Shown here piece after piece: positions 1 to 8,461 of a DNA stretch of 64,000 bases. The position numbers and the translations under genes were made by a program. The notes below the pieces were generated by a model that was not told the DNA's origin, did no database searches, and was given only the letters and a program-made list of their open reading frames with translations. Origin of the DNA: Rhodanobacteraceae bacterium (lineage in GTDB: Bacteria > Pseudomonadota > Gammaproteobacteria > Xanthomonadales > SZUA-5); NCBI GenBank assembly GCA_024234055.1, contig JACKOW010000013.1, positions 1 through 64,000 of the forward strand. The letters are read 5' to 3'. Position 1 is the first letter of the stretch; every line of letters starts with the position of its first letter.

Positions 1-645
1 GCCGATCGCGTACTGCCGAGTTTTTCGGCTACGCTGTCGACCGCCACGCTGCGTTCGTTGATGTCGCTTGGCGTCGATGTGCGCCTCGGCGCGCGGGTCG
101 AGGCCATCGACGAAGGTGGCGTCATGGTCAGCGGCAGCCGCATTCCGGCGCGCACGGTGATGTGGGCCGCCGGCGTCGCCGCGTCGCCCGCCGCCGAATG
201 GCTGGGTGCCGAGCGCGATCGCGCCGGTCGGGTCAAGGTGGCGTCAGATCTGTCGGTACCCGGCCACACCAACGTCTATGCCATCGGCGATACCGCCGCC
301 AGCGAGGCCTGGAACGGTCAGGCCGTACCCGGGCTGGCGCCGGCCGCCAAGCAGGGCGGCGCCTATGTAGCCAGACTCATCGACGCCAGAGTGCGCGGTC
401 GGCCAGTGCCCAAGCCCTTCCGCTACACCCATATGGGCAGCCTCGCCACCATCGGCCGCAAGTCGGCAGTGGTCGAGTACGGGCCCTTCAAACTCACCGG
501 CCCGCTGGCCTGGTGGTTCTGGGGTGCCATCCACGTGCTGTTTCTGGCCAGCTTGCGCAGTCGCATCGCAGTAGCGGTGGAATGGATGTGGGCCTACCTG
601 ACCTTCCGCCGCAGCACGCGCTTGATTACCGGCAAGCTGGAGTAG
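1..645 (+). CDS. Type II NADH:quinone oxidoreductase (NDH-2), C-terminal part
   Basis: The reading frame is open from base 1, so the N-terminus and first dinucleotide-binding fold lie outside the window. The visible 214 residues contain the second FAD-binding motif typical of NDH-2 (NVYAIGDTA near residue 90), followed by the GLAPAAKQGG helix and the HMGSLATIGRKSAV segment. A hydrophobic, Trp-rich C-terminal stretch (GPLAWWFWGAIHVLF) is the amphipathic membrane anchor of this family. The enzyme is expected to transfer electrons from NADH to quinone at the inner face of the cytoplasmic membrane without pumping protons. The stop codon is at 643-645. Confidence 0.88.
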   Translation, partial: ADRVLPSFSATLSTATLRSLMSLGVDVRLGARVEAIDEGGVMVSGSRIPARTVMWAAGVAASPAAEWLGAERDRAGRVKVASDLSVPGHTNVYAIGDTAASEAWNGQAVPGLAPAAKQGGAYVARLIDARVRGRPVPKPFRYTHMGSLATIGRKSAVVEYGPFKLTGPLAWWFWGAIHVLFLASLRSRIAVAVEWMWAYLTFRRSTRLITGKLE

Positions 646-764
646 TGCTTGATGCGTCGCGGCGAGCAGTCCATGTCGGACCGACACACGCGGCTCTCCA
701 CGAGCCCGCATCTTGAGGCATGGATTTGCTTTTCGCAGGGGCGCAGAGCTGGTCCTGTTCACCG

Positions 765-842
765 GTAGGAGCGCCCTTGCGGCGCGACCGCTGCTGCGGT
801 CGTGCGGCTAGCCGGTCGCGACCCAAGGTCGCTCACGCAACC
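765..842. repeat. Dispersed GTAGGAGCG palindromic repeat, copy 1
   Basis: This intergenic copy begins GTAGGAGCGCCCTTGCGGCG and ends in a partly degraded GGTCGCTC arm. The two ends are inverted, and the element closely matches a second copy at 4058-4133. It lies in the 219-bp gap between the NADH dehydrogenase and the convergent gene ending at 865. Repeats of this look are common in Lysobacterales intergenic DNA (family knowledge). The function is unknown; a stem-loop or terminator role is possible. Confidence 0.6.
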
Positions 843-864
843 TTGTGGATCACAATCTGTTCCG

Positions 865-1713
865 CTACCGCAACATCGCGCCCGTCAGCATGGCCGCCAT
901 CGGCGCCGGCTCCGCCAACGCTGCATCCAGCTGATCGATCCTCGCCATGCAGAGCAACTTGCGATCGCCGAACGGAGTCGCCTTGCGCAGCTGATTGGCT
1001 TCAAGATGTCGAAGCACGGCTTCGCCATGGCGTCTCACCAGGGGCTCCCGCAATTCCCGATAGCGCTTCCGGAACTCGGAAAACTCAACGCTCTCTCCGG
1101 CATGGGCGTAGCGGTCGCGCAGCCCGGCATCGGCGGAATTCATGACTGACACCAGGGCACGCTCGAACTCGGTGCGGGTTTCGGCGCTGAGCTCAGACGC
1201 CAGGGTGTTCAGGCTCTGGCGATTGCCTTGGCTGTCGGCCAGTTCGGCGCAGCGCGCGACGTCGCTGCGCTGCAGCTCACGCAAGGCCCCGAGTTCTGCC
1301 TTGCCCCAGGCCACCTTGGCCTCGGCGCCGGCAAAACCCATCCGTTCACGAGCGCTGGCCACCAGCGCAGGCAAGGTCGCGTGGAGCGCATTCTCGATCG
1401 AAGTACCCTCGGCCACCTTGGCAACCAGCGCATCCATCAGCCGCCGGTGGCTGTCGGGAGACAGCTCCAGCCCCTGGTAGACCGGGTGTACCTTGAGCAG
1501 GGCCACCTGTTCCAGTCGCGGGTCCAGCTTGAACAGCAACCAGTCGGTCTGCAGCAGGCCGTAGCTCAGAAAGAAGCAGGCGGTAAAGAGGCTGCCGAAA
1601 GACAGCATCAGGCTGGAATCGTCCAGCTCTTCGCCGCGCTGAGTCAGCACCATCACGAGGATGGCGACCAGCGCTGAAAAGGGCATCACCAGAAGCGACA
1701 TGAGCGCGATCAT
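865..1713 (-). CDS. Membrane protein of unknown function
   Basis: This encodes 282 aa. I do not recognise the family. Two hydrophobic segments lie at the N-terminus (roughly residues 3-23 and 35-58), so the protein should be anchored in the inner membrane by a hairpin. The remainder, residues 65-280, is charged, predicted mostly helical and probably cytoplasmic. The start ATG overlaps the stop of the upstream minus-strand gene (1710-1713), so the pair forms a translationally coupled operon. The gene converges on the NADH dehydrogenase across a repeat-bearing gap. Confidence 0.6.
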   Translation of the reverse strand: MIALMSLLVMPFSALVAILVMVLTQRGEELDDSSLMLSFGSLFTACFFLSYGLLQTDWLLFKLDPRLEQVALLKVHPVYQGLELSPDSHRRLMDALVAKVAEGTSIENALHATLPALVASARERMGFAGAEAKVAWGKAELGALRELQRSDVARCAELADSQGNRQSLNTLASELSAETRTEFERALVSVMNSADAGLRDRYAHAGESVEFSEFRKRYRELREPLVRRHGEAVLRHLEANQLRKATPFGDRKLLCMARIDQLDAALAEPAPMAAMLTGAMLR

Positions 1714-2744
1714 GTGCGCACCCCAAGAAGTCCAACCTCAAAGCCGGCAGCGCGCAGGCGTCGGGTAGTCCTGATGCTGAGATAGACCCAGCAGGTCATG
1801 CCGAGCACCGGCATGCTGGAACAGAACATCAGCGCCAGCTTCGCGCGCTGGCTGTGGCCGAAGGCACTGCAGATCTTGAGCACGCCACTGATGGCATAGA
1901 GCATCAAAGCCGCCGGCAGCGCGAGACCGAAGAAATCCGGGACCGCCGGGATGTTGACGATTCCACGAACCAGGATGCCGAGCAGCACGCTGAACACCAA
2001 TACGCGCTGGCCCTCGGCAGCGAGCCGGAGTTGATCGGATTCGCTCAGGGCAGCGACCGCCCTGGCACGGCCCTGTGCTGTGCGACCGGTCTTTGCGGAC
2101 CTGCCGGAAGGGCCGACCGAAGCGGGCGCCTGAGCGGAGAGGTGGGCGCGTTGGGCTGACGCCAGGGCGGCCTCGGCATCGTCTGATGGGGTCGTTGAGG
2201 CGCTCTCGATGGCAGGCTCGGCCAGTTCGATGATCACCGGTCGCGCGGTCTGTGCCGCCAGCGCGGCGCCGGCCGCCTCACCGATGAGCAACCGGTCCTC
2301 CACCAGGCGCCGATAAAACACCGGGCGCTGGTCGAACTGCGGTCGGCCCACCTCCACCAGGGCGATCAGATTGCGCTGCGCTTCCGGGTCTGCCGGATCC
2401 GGGCTGATCAAGGTGGTCAGCACGAGTTGCAGGGCTGCCTGCGAATGGCGCTGCACGCGAAATCCGTGAACCTGCCCGCGCCAGCCTTTGCCTTGCACCT
2501 GTTCGACACGGCCCAGTGGTTCGGCGGCCGGATGCTTCTTTTGCAGCAGTGCCAGCGCGGTCTCCGCCAAACGCTGCCCATTGACGCCATCGCGGCGACT
2601 GGACCTGAGGAGGATGGACAGCTGCGCGCCGGTGTCCGCCTCGCTGGCCGACCATCCCGACGCGGCACGCTGCAGCACAAAATCCGCAGGCAACTGGAGC
2701 GCGATCTCAGGCACCAGCGCGTGGACAATGGAATTCGGAATCAT
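1710..2744 (-). CDS. Membrane-anchored protein of unknown function
   Basis: This encodes about 344 aa from the ATG at 2744; a TTG five codons upstream (2759) is the alternative start. Residues 1 to about 155 look like a soluble domain with alternating hydrophobic strands. A low-complexity Ala/Ser linker follows, and the C-terminal 100 residues contain two or three membrane segments (VLVFSVLLGILVRGIV, FFGLALPAALMLYAI and LALMFCSSMPVLGMTCWVYL). The downstream membrane-protein gene overlaps by four bases, implying joint expression and possibly a shared complex. I do not recognise the family and propose no function. Confidence 0.55.
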   Translation of the reverse strand: MIPNSIVHALVPEIALQLPADFVLQRAASGWSASEADTGAQLSILLRSSRRDGVNGQRLAETALALLQKKHPAAEPLGRVEQVQGKGWRGQVHGFRVQRHSQAALQLVLTTLISPDPADPEAQRNLIALVEVGRPQFDQRPVFYRRLVEDRLLIGEAAGAALAAQTARPVIIELAEPAIESASTTPSDDAEAALASAQRAHLSAQAPASVGPSGRSAKTGRTAQGRARAVAALSESDQLRLAAEGQRVLVFSVLLGILVRGIVNIPAVPDFFGLALPAALMLYAISGVLKICSAFGHSQRAKLALMFCSSMPVLGMTCWVYLSIRTTRRLRAAGFEVGLLGVRT

Positions 2745-2898
2745 GGGCGATGCTGACAATGACGCCGGCTGGCGACAGGTCCGGGCGAGAGGCCGCGAAC
2801 ACTAGCAAGCCTCGCCCGGTCACGGAATACCGCGCCCGGTCGCGACGCCGGGGTCAATTCGCTTGTCCGCGCCGGGGTCTCTGGTCCTGGCCTGCTAC

Positions 2899-2951
2899 CC
2901 CGCATTTCTCACACCTGCGCGAACTTCCGCAACAGGTGTGAGAAATGCGGG
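2899..2951. repeat. 19-bp perfect inverted repeat with 15-nt loop
   Basis: The arms at 2899-2917 and 2933-2951 are exact reverse complements (the right arm starts CAGGTGTGAGAAATGC). The element sits in the 231-bp divergent gap between the membrane operon (minus) and the tandem GST-N gene (plus), ending about 40 bp before the GTG start. It could be a regulatory dyad, a transcribed hairpin in the 5' leader, or a REP-like element. No second copy was seen in this window. Confidence 0.75.
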
Positions 2952-2990
2952 CTAGACTGACGCGCCTCAGCTTCCGGGCAACGCCACTCC

Positions 2991-3761
2991 GTGACCCACT
3001 CCCTTCTGCATCAAATGGCGTCACTGGGTTCGATGGCGAGCTCGACCCTGGGCCTGTGGCGGGGCACGATGGTGCTTACCGCCGCACCGCAGCCGCCCAA
3101 GGCGCTGGTGCTGTACGAGTTTGAAGCCTCGCCCTACTGCCGGGCGGTCCGCGAGGCGCTGACTGCACTGCATCTGGATGCAGAGATTCGCCCGTGCCCC
3201 CAGGGCGGAACCCGGTTTCGCGCCGAAGCCCAGCGCCTGGGCGGCAAGTTGCAGTTCCCGATGCTGGTCGACCACAACGCCGAGAAGGTCATGTTCGAGT
3301 CGAGCGCGATCATCGACCATCTGTTCCTGACCTACGGGCGCATGGACACGCCGTCAGCCTATCGCAGCGGCACCATCAAGCCGCTGCTGTCCACGCTGGC
3401 CAGCGCCGTGCGTGCAGGTCGCGGCTGGAAGGCGCGCCCATCCCGCGCACCCAGCAAGGCACTGCATCTGTGGAGCTTCGAATCCAGCCCCTACTCGCGG
3501 CTGGTGCGCGAACGCCTGTGCGAGCTGGAATTGCCATACACGCTGCACAACCTCGGCAAGGAGAACTGGAAGGAGCTGGGTCCTGCCATGCGCCGCATCC
3601 TGCCCAATCCCTATGTGCCGCAGCCGGGTGGAAAGCGCCATGCCTTCTGGCAGAAACACGGGCGCGTGCAGTTGCCTTATCTGGAAGATCCGAATCAGGA
3701 CACAGGGCTGTTCGAGTCGGCCAGGATCATCGAGTTTCTGGAGTCCAGCTACGCCGCTTGA
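2991..3761 (+). CDS. Tandem GST N-terminal (thioredoxin-fold) domain protein
   Basis: This encodes 256 aa from a GTG start; an ATG at 3015 is possible. Two glutathione S-transferase N-terminal domains are joined in tandem without the usual all-helical C-terminal domain. Domain 1 (about residues 37-117) carries the active-site-like EASPYCRAVREAL, and domain 2 (about residues 158-254) carries ESSPYSRLVRERL. Each ends with the GST-N pattern of a cis-Pro strand followed by FESxxIIxxL. The first domain has Cys where the second has Ser, so only domain 1 keeps a thiol at the glutaredoxin-like position. A role in glutathione-dependent thiol chemistry is inferred. A strong hairpin follows the gene. 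Confidence 0.8.
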   Translation: MTHSLLHQMASLGSMASSTLGLWRGTMVLTAAPQPPKALVLYEFEASPYCRAVREALTALHLDAEIRPCPQGGTRFRAEAQRLGGKLQFPMLVDHNAEKVMFESSAIIDHLFLTYGRMDTPSAYRSGTIKPLLSTLASAVRAGRGWKARPSRAPSKALHLWSFESSPYSRLVRERLCELELPYTLHNLGKENWKELGPAMRRILPNPYVPQPGGKRHAFWQKHGRVQLPYLEDPNQDTGLFESARIIEFLESSYAA

Positions 3762-3776
3762 TCGGAGCTCTGGCAA

Positions 3777-3801
3777 GGGGGCGCCGCAGCGCGGCGCCCC
3801 C
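3777..3801 (+). terminator. GC-rich hairpin after the tandem GST-N gene
   Basis: Perfect 11-bp arms GGGGGCGCCGC and GCGGCGCCCCC are separated by a 3-nt loop, starting 15 bp after the stop codon. There is no clear U-tract, so intrinsic termination is probable but not certain. Confidence 0.65.
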
Positions 3802-3912
3802 ACCAATCGCCGAGATCACGCACTGGCGACGTGGATTCATCGACAAGCGCGCGCCCCGGATTGAACCGTTGCCATCGAGACAGTCGGGCTGGATTGCATC
3901 ACTGCGCTCTCC

Positions 3913-4045
3913 ATGAACCCATATCGCAAGTTGTTGATGCGTCATTGCGAGGAGCGCAGCGACGAAGCAATCCAGGGTAGCGCCGCACATCCCTGGATTG
4001 CTTCGCTACGCTCGCAATGAACCCATATCGCAAGTCTTTGATTTT
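3913..4045. repeat. Composite intergenic repeat (inverted arms inside direct repeats)
   Basis: Inverted arms at 3942-3977 (TCATTGCGAGGAGCGCAGCG and onward) and 3991-4020 pair imperfectly, with a six-base insertion in the left arm. They are bracketed by two near-identical direct repeats beginning ATGAACCCATATCGCAAG at 3913 and 4018. This lies in the 497-bp gap between the GST-N gene and the zinc-finger gene. The arms resemble widespread mobile palindromes described as attracting insertions in many bacteria. No transposase is present. Confidence 0.65.
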
Positions 4046-4056
4046 CTTCGTCCACC

Positions 4057-4133
4057 TGTAGGAGCGCCCTTGCGGCGCGACCGCTGCTTCGGACGTGCGG
4101 CTTGCCGGTCGCGACGCGAGGTCGCTCCTACAG
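4057..4133. repeat. Dispersed GTAGGAGCG palindromic repeat, copy 2
   Basis: The element begins TGTAGGAGCGCCCTTGCGGC and ends GGTCGCTCCTACAG, so its termini are inverted repeats of each other. The body matches copy 1 at 765-842 apart from scattered substitutions. Here both ends are intact. It completes the repeat-only content of the 3762-4258 gap. Confidence 0.7.
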
Positions 4134-4258
4134 GCGGGTTTGTGGTTCACGGCCCGTCGGCAGTGTCGGGCCGAAACAGGTGGCTCGCAATGACAGCCGT
4201 TCTGAGCTCTTCAGATCCCGACTTGTCCTGCTCCGCTGAAGGCATACGAGCGCCTTGA

Positions 4259-4525
4259 TCAGCGCAACTGACTGTCCTTGCTGCCGCGGCGGTTGTAGCC
4301 GGCAGTGCCGCTCGCAGCCTGTTCCTGCGCCTGTTGGCAAACGATGCAGAGGCGCACGCCCGGCACCGCCTCGCGACGCGCCTGCGGAATCGGCGCATCA
4401 CATTCTTCGCACTCCGCCAGGCTTGGACCCCGCGGCATCCGCCCCCGCGCGCGCTTGATCGCGTCCTTGACGGTCGCGTCGATCTGATCCTGTACGGCGC
4501 CGTCTCCGGCCCAACCGGTGGCCAT
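4259..4525 (-). CDS. DksA/TraR-type C4 zinc-finger protein (YbiI-like)
   Basis: This encodes 88 aa. Four cysteines in the spacing C39-x2-C42 ... C60-x2-C63 (CEECDAPIP ... CIVC) match the DksA/TraR C-terminal zinc finger, with the family's PxxRxxxxPGxxxC linker. The length fits the short YbiI/TraR class, which lacks the long coiled coil of DksA. Such proteins bind in the RNA polymerase secondary channel or are of unknown role. The start ATG at 4523-4525 is preceded by a good GAGGAG ribosome site. The gene stands alone between repeats and the divergent surface-protein gene. Confidence 0.85.
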   Translation of the reverse strand: MATGWAGDGAVQDQIDATVKDAIKRARGRMPRGPSLAECEECDAPIPQARREAVPGVRLCIVCQQAQEQAASGTAGYNRRGSKDSQLR

Positions 4526-4817
4526 GCTGCACTCCTCTCACGTCGCGCTACAGCGTATCGACCGAATGCCCGAAGATCAATTGCACGGCACCTGCGGATG
4601 CCACCCACAGGTGACCTGGTGCGGCATTGGTCTGAACTTGTCGATGTACCGACGCCCTAATGTGATCGAACGCGCTTACACGTCCTCTGCGCTGACGTAG
4701 ACTCATCGGAGTCCACATTCTCGCTGCCCGCCAAGATCCATGGGCCCCATCGGCGATTGCCATGCCTTCGGCGATGTTGCCAAAGCCTGGCTTGCGCAAC
4801 GCTTTCAGGAGATTTCC

Positions 4818-7800
4818 ATGAAATTGCCGAAGATCGTCTCAATTGCACTGCTTGCAATGGGTCTTGTACAAACAGACTTCGCCCATGCTGGTGCCTGGAC
4901 CGCGGGTTCGGCCAGTGGCGCAGCGGGCAATCAAGTGGTCGTACCGGTCAGCTTCGCGGGCGATGGGGCCACCATTGTCAGTCAAGTCACTTATTCGGTG
5001 ACGACGCCTCTGTCGATCGTCAGCGCGACTGGACAGAACGGGCAATCTTGCAGCGCCACAGGCAACAGCGTGACGATTGTCGCTTTCGCCTTCAGTCCGC
5101 TTCCAAACGGCCCGACCAGCTACTGCGATATCACCGTCGGCATTGCGCCCGGTGCAGCCGCTGGGAGTTACCCAGTCACTGGCGGCTCTCAGCTGTGCTC
5201 GTTGGCTGGTGGCGGCTCGGCACCAACCTGCACGGCTGCGCCTGGCTCAGTGGACGTTACAGCTGCCGCGCTGGGCCCAACGATTGCCTACAACCCGTCT
5301 GCGGGTGCTACTTCCGGCACCGGCGGACCGGTCAACTTCACCGGGGTCACGACCGTCGGCACGACGGGCAATGGCACGATCGTCGCCACGCCCTCGGGCG
5401 GCGCCGCGTCCGGCACTACCACCCTCGGCAGCTTCTCGATCACCGGTGCCGATGCTGCCAGCTTCACCCGCACCAGCGCGGCCACGCTGACCTTCACTGC
5501 CGGCGTCAACACCCCACAGAACATCACCCTGACCTGCGTCTCCGGCGCGGCCACCCGAACCGCTAATCTGCAGGCGACTGAAACGATTACCGGTGGCGCC
5601 ACGACGCAGCGTTTCTGGGTGCTGAGCTGCCCGGCCGGCAGCCCGAGTTCTGTCGGCCCCGGACTTGCGTACAACCCGATCGCGGGAGCCAGTGCAGGCA
5701 CCGGTGGCCCGGTCAACTTCACCGGCGTGACCACCGTCGGCACGACCGGCAATGGCACGATTGTCGCCACGCCCTCGGGCGGCGCCGCATCGGGCACCAC
5801 GACGCTAGGCAGCTTCAACATCACTGGCGCCGACGCCGCCAGCTTCACCCGCACCAGCGCGGCCACGCTGACCTTCACCGCCGGCGTCAACACCCCGCAA
5901 AACATCACGCTGACCTGCGTCTCCGGCGCGGCCACCCGTACCGCCAATCTGCAGGCGACTGAAACGATTACGGGCGGGGCGACCACGCAGCGCTTCTGGC
6001 AACTCGTCTGCCCGGCTGGCAGTCCCAATCCGCTGGGACCGTCGATCGCCTACAACCCGACCGCAGGCGCCAGCGCGGGAACCGGCGGACCAGTCAACTT
6101 CACCGGTGTCACGACCGTCGGCACGACGGGCAATGGCACGATCGTCGCCACGCCCTCGGGCGGCGCGGCTGCTGCCACCACCACCCTGGGCAGCTTCAGC
6201 ATCACCGGTGCTGATGCCGCCAGCTTCGCCCGCACCAGCGCGGCCACGCTGACCTTTACCGCCGGCGTCAACACCCCACAGAACATCACCCTGACCTGCG
6301 TCTCCGGCGCGACGACCCGTACCGCCAATCTGCAGGCGACTGAGACCATCACCCGTTGGCGCCACCACGCAGCGCTTCTGGGTGTTGAGCTGCCCGGCCG
6401 GCAGTCCAAATCCGCTGGGACCGTCGATTGCATACAACCCGTCGGCTGGCGCTACTGCCGGCACCGGCGGACCGGTCAACTTCACCGGCGTGACCACCGT
6501 CGGCACGACGGGCAATGGCACGATCGTCGCCACGCCCTCGGGCGGTGCGGCTTCTGCCACCACCACACTCGGCAGCTTCAGCATTACCGGCGCCGATGCC
6601 GCCAGCTTCGCCCGCACCAGCGCGGCCACGCTGACCTTTACCGCCGGCGTCAACACCCCACAGAACATCACCCTGACCTGCGTCTCCGGCGCGGCGACCC
6701 GTACGGCCAATCTGCAGGCGACTGAAACGATTACGGGCGGGGCGACCACGCAGCGCTTCTGGGTGCTGAGTTGTCCAGCCGGCAGCCCCAATCCGCTGGG
6801 CCCATCGATTGCCTACAATCCGACCGCCGGTGCCAGCGCCGGCACTGGCGGACCGGTCAATTTCACCGGCGTGACGACCGTCGGCACGACGGGCAATGGC
6901 ACGATTGTCGCCACGCCCTCGGGCGGCGCCGCGTCCGGTACCACCACACTCGGCAGCTTCAGCATCACCGGCGCCGATGCGGCCAGCTTCACCCGCACCA
7001 GCGCGGCCACGCTGACCTTTACCGCCGGCGTCAACACCCCACAGAACATCACCCTGACCTGCGTCTCCGGCGCGGCGACCCGTACGGCCAATCTGCAGGC
7101 GACTGAAACGATTACGGGCGGGGCGACCACGCAGCGCTTCTGGGTGCTGAGTTGTCCAGCCGGCAGCCCCAATCCGCTGGGCCCATCGATTGCCTACAAT
7201 CCGACCGCCGGTGCCAGCGCCGGCACTGGCGGACCGGTCAATTTCACCGGCGTGACGACCGTCGGCACGACGGGCAATGGCACGATTGTCGCCACGCCCT
7301 CGGGCGGTGCGGCTTCTGCCACCACCACCCTCGGCAGCTTCAGCATCACCGGCACCGATGCCGCCAGCTTCACCCGCACCAGCGCGGCCACGCTGACCTT
7401 CACCGCCGGTGTCAACACGCCACAGAACATCACCTTGACCTGCGTCTCCGGCGCGGCGACCCGTACGGCCAATCTGCAGGCCACCGAAACCATCACCGGT
7501 GGCGCCACGACGCAGCGCTTCTGGCAACTTGTCTGCCCGGCCGGCAGTCCCAATCCGCTCGGCCCGAGCATCGCCTACAACCCGACCGCCGGCGCCAGCG
7601 CGGGAACCGGTGGACCGGTCAACTTCACCGGTGTCACCACAATCGGTTCGAGCGGCAACGGAACCATCGTCGCCACGCCCTCGGGCGGCGCCGCGTCCGG
7701 TACCACCACCCTCGGCAGCTTCAGCATTACCGGCACCGATGCCGCCAGCTTCACCCGCACCAGCGCGGCCACGCTGACCTTTACGGCCGGTGTCAACACG

Positions 7801-8361
7801 CCGCAGAACATCACCTTGACCTGCGTCTCCGGCGCGACGACCCGTACAGCCAATCTGCAGGCGACTGAGACCATTACCGGTGGCGCCACGACTCAGCGTT
7901 TCTGGGTGCTCAGTTGCCCGGCTGGCGCTGCGGGCGTGGGTCCGTCCATCGCCTACAACCCCACCGCTGGGGCCACACCCGGCAGCGGCGGGCCAGTCTT
8001 CTTCACCGGCAACACCGCGGTGGGCTCCACCGGGGTAGGCCAGATCGTGGCGACACCGTCCGGCGGAGCCAATGGCGGCACAACGACGCTCACAGCTTTC
8101 ACGCTGTCGGGCACCCACGCCAGCAGCTTCCAGGTAGTCAGTTCAGCCACGCTCAATTTCACCCAGGGCATCAGCACGCCGCAGAACATCAACCTGACCT
8201 GCATTACCGGCCCGGGTGAGCGCACAGCGAATCTGGAGGCGACTGAGACCATCGCCGGCGGTGCAACCACCCTTCGCTACTGGACCCTGAGTTGCCAGGC
8301 CTCCTTCTTTGCCGACGGCTTTGAAGGAAGCGATGACTTGTTCCGCGACGGTTTCGAATAG
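4818..8361 (+). pseudogene. Secreted multi-repeat surface protein, frameshifted in repeat 3
   Basis: The start ATG at 4818 follows CAGGAGA and opens a signal peptide cut after ...TDFAHA. An N-terminal cohesin-like beta domain (about residues 25-150) precedes eight copies of a 127-residue unit (381 bp) beginning near 5274, 5655, 6036, 6418, 6799, 7180, 7561 and 7939. Each opens GPSIAYNPTAGA and ends TQRFWVLSCPAG. The last copy is the most divergent. At 6354-6357 the consensus GGT codon is CGTT, a one-base insertion. The frame-3 product would stop at 6725, and the remaining repeats continue in frame 1 to a tail with FADGFE and LFRDGFE. Without the shift it would be about 1180 aa. Phase variation, decay or assembly error in near-identical repeats are all possible. 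Confidence 0.8.
5274..8305 (+). repeat. Eight tandem 381-bp coding repeats
   Basis: Unit starts are spaced exactly 381 bp apart except for the one-base insertion before unit 4 and a three-base deletion before unit 8. Units 5 and 6 are almost identical at DNA level across their whole length, so duplication or gene conversion is recent. Unit 1 and unit 8 are the most diverged, as expected at the ends of an expanding array. Confidence 0.9.
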
Positions 8362-8376
8362 TCGCAAGCCAATCTG

Positions 8377-8409
8377 GAGACCGCGATCCGCCCGGCGGAT
8401 CGCGGTCTC
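8377..8409 (+). terminator. Strong 15-bp hairpin after the repeat protein
   Basis: Arms GAGACCGCGATCCGC and GCGGATCGCGGTCTC are perfect complements around a 3-nt loop, 15 bp after the stop codon. The position between two plus-strand genes and the stem strength suggest transcription termination. There is no long T-run. Confidence 0.75.
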
Positions 8410-8461
8410 TGCAGTTGCTTGAGGGCTAGACTGCAGACTCCGACGAATCCAGAAACCCGCG

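Noticed and set aside
6349..8118. 589-codon open frame on the minus strand across the repeat protein
   Set aside because: It is an antisense shadow: GC-rich tandem repeats keep several frames open. The plus-strand product has a signal peptide, regular domain repeats and a conserved tail; the antisense product has none.
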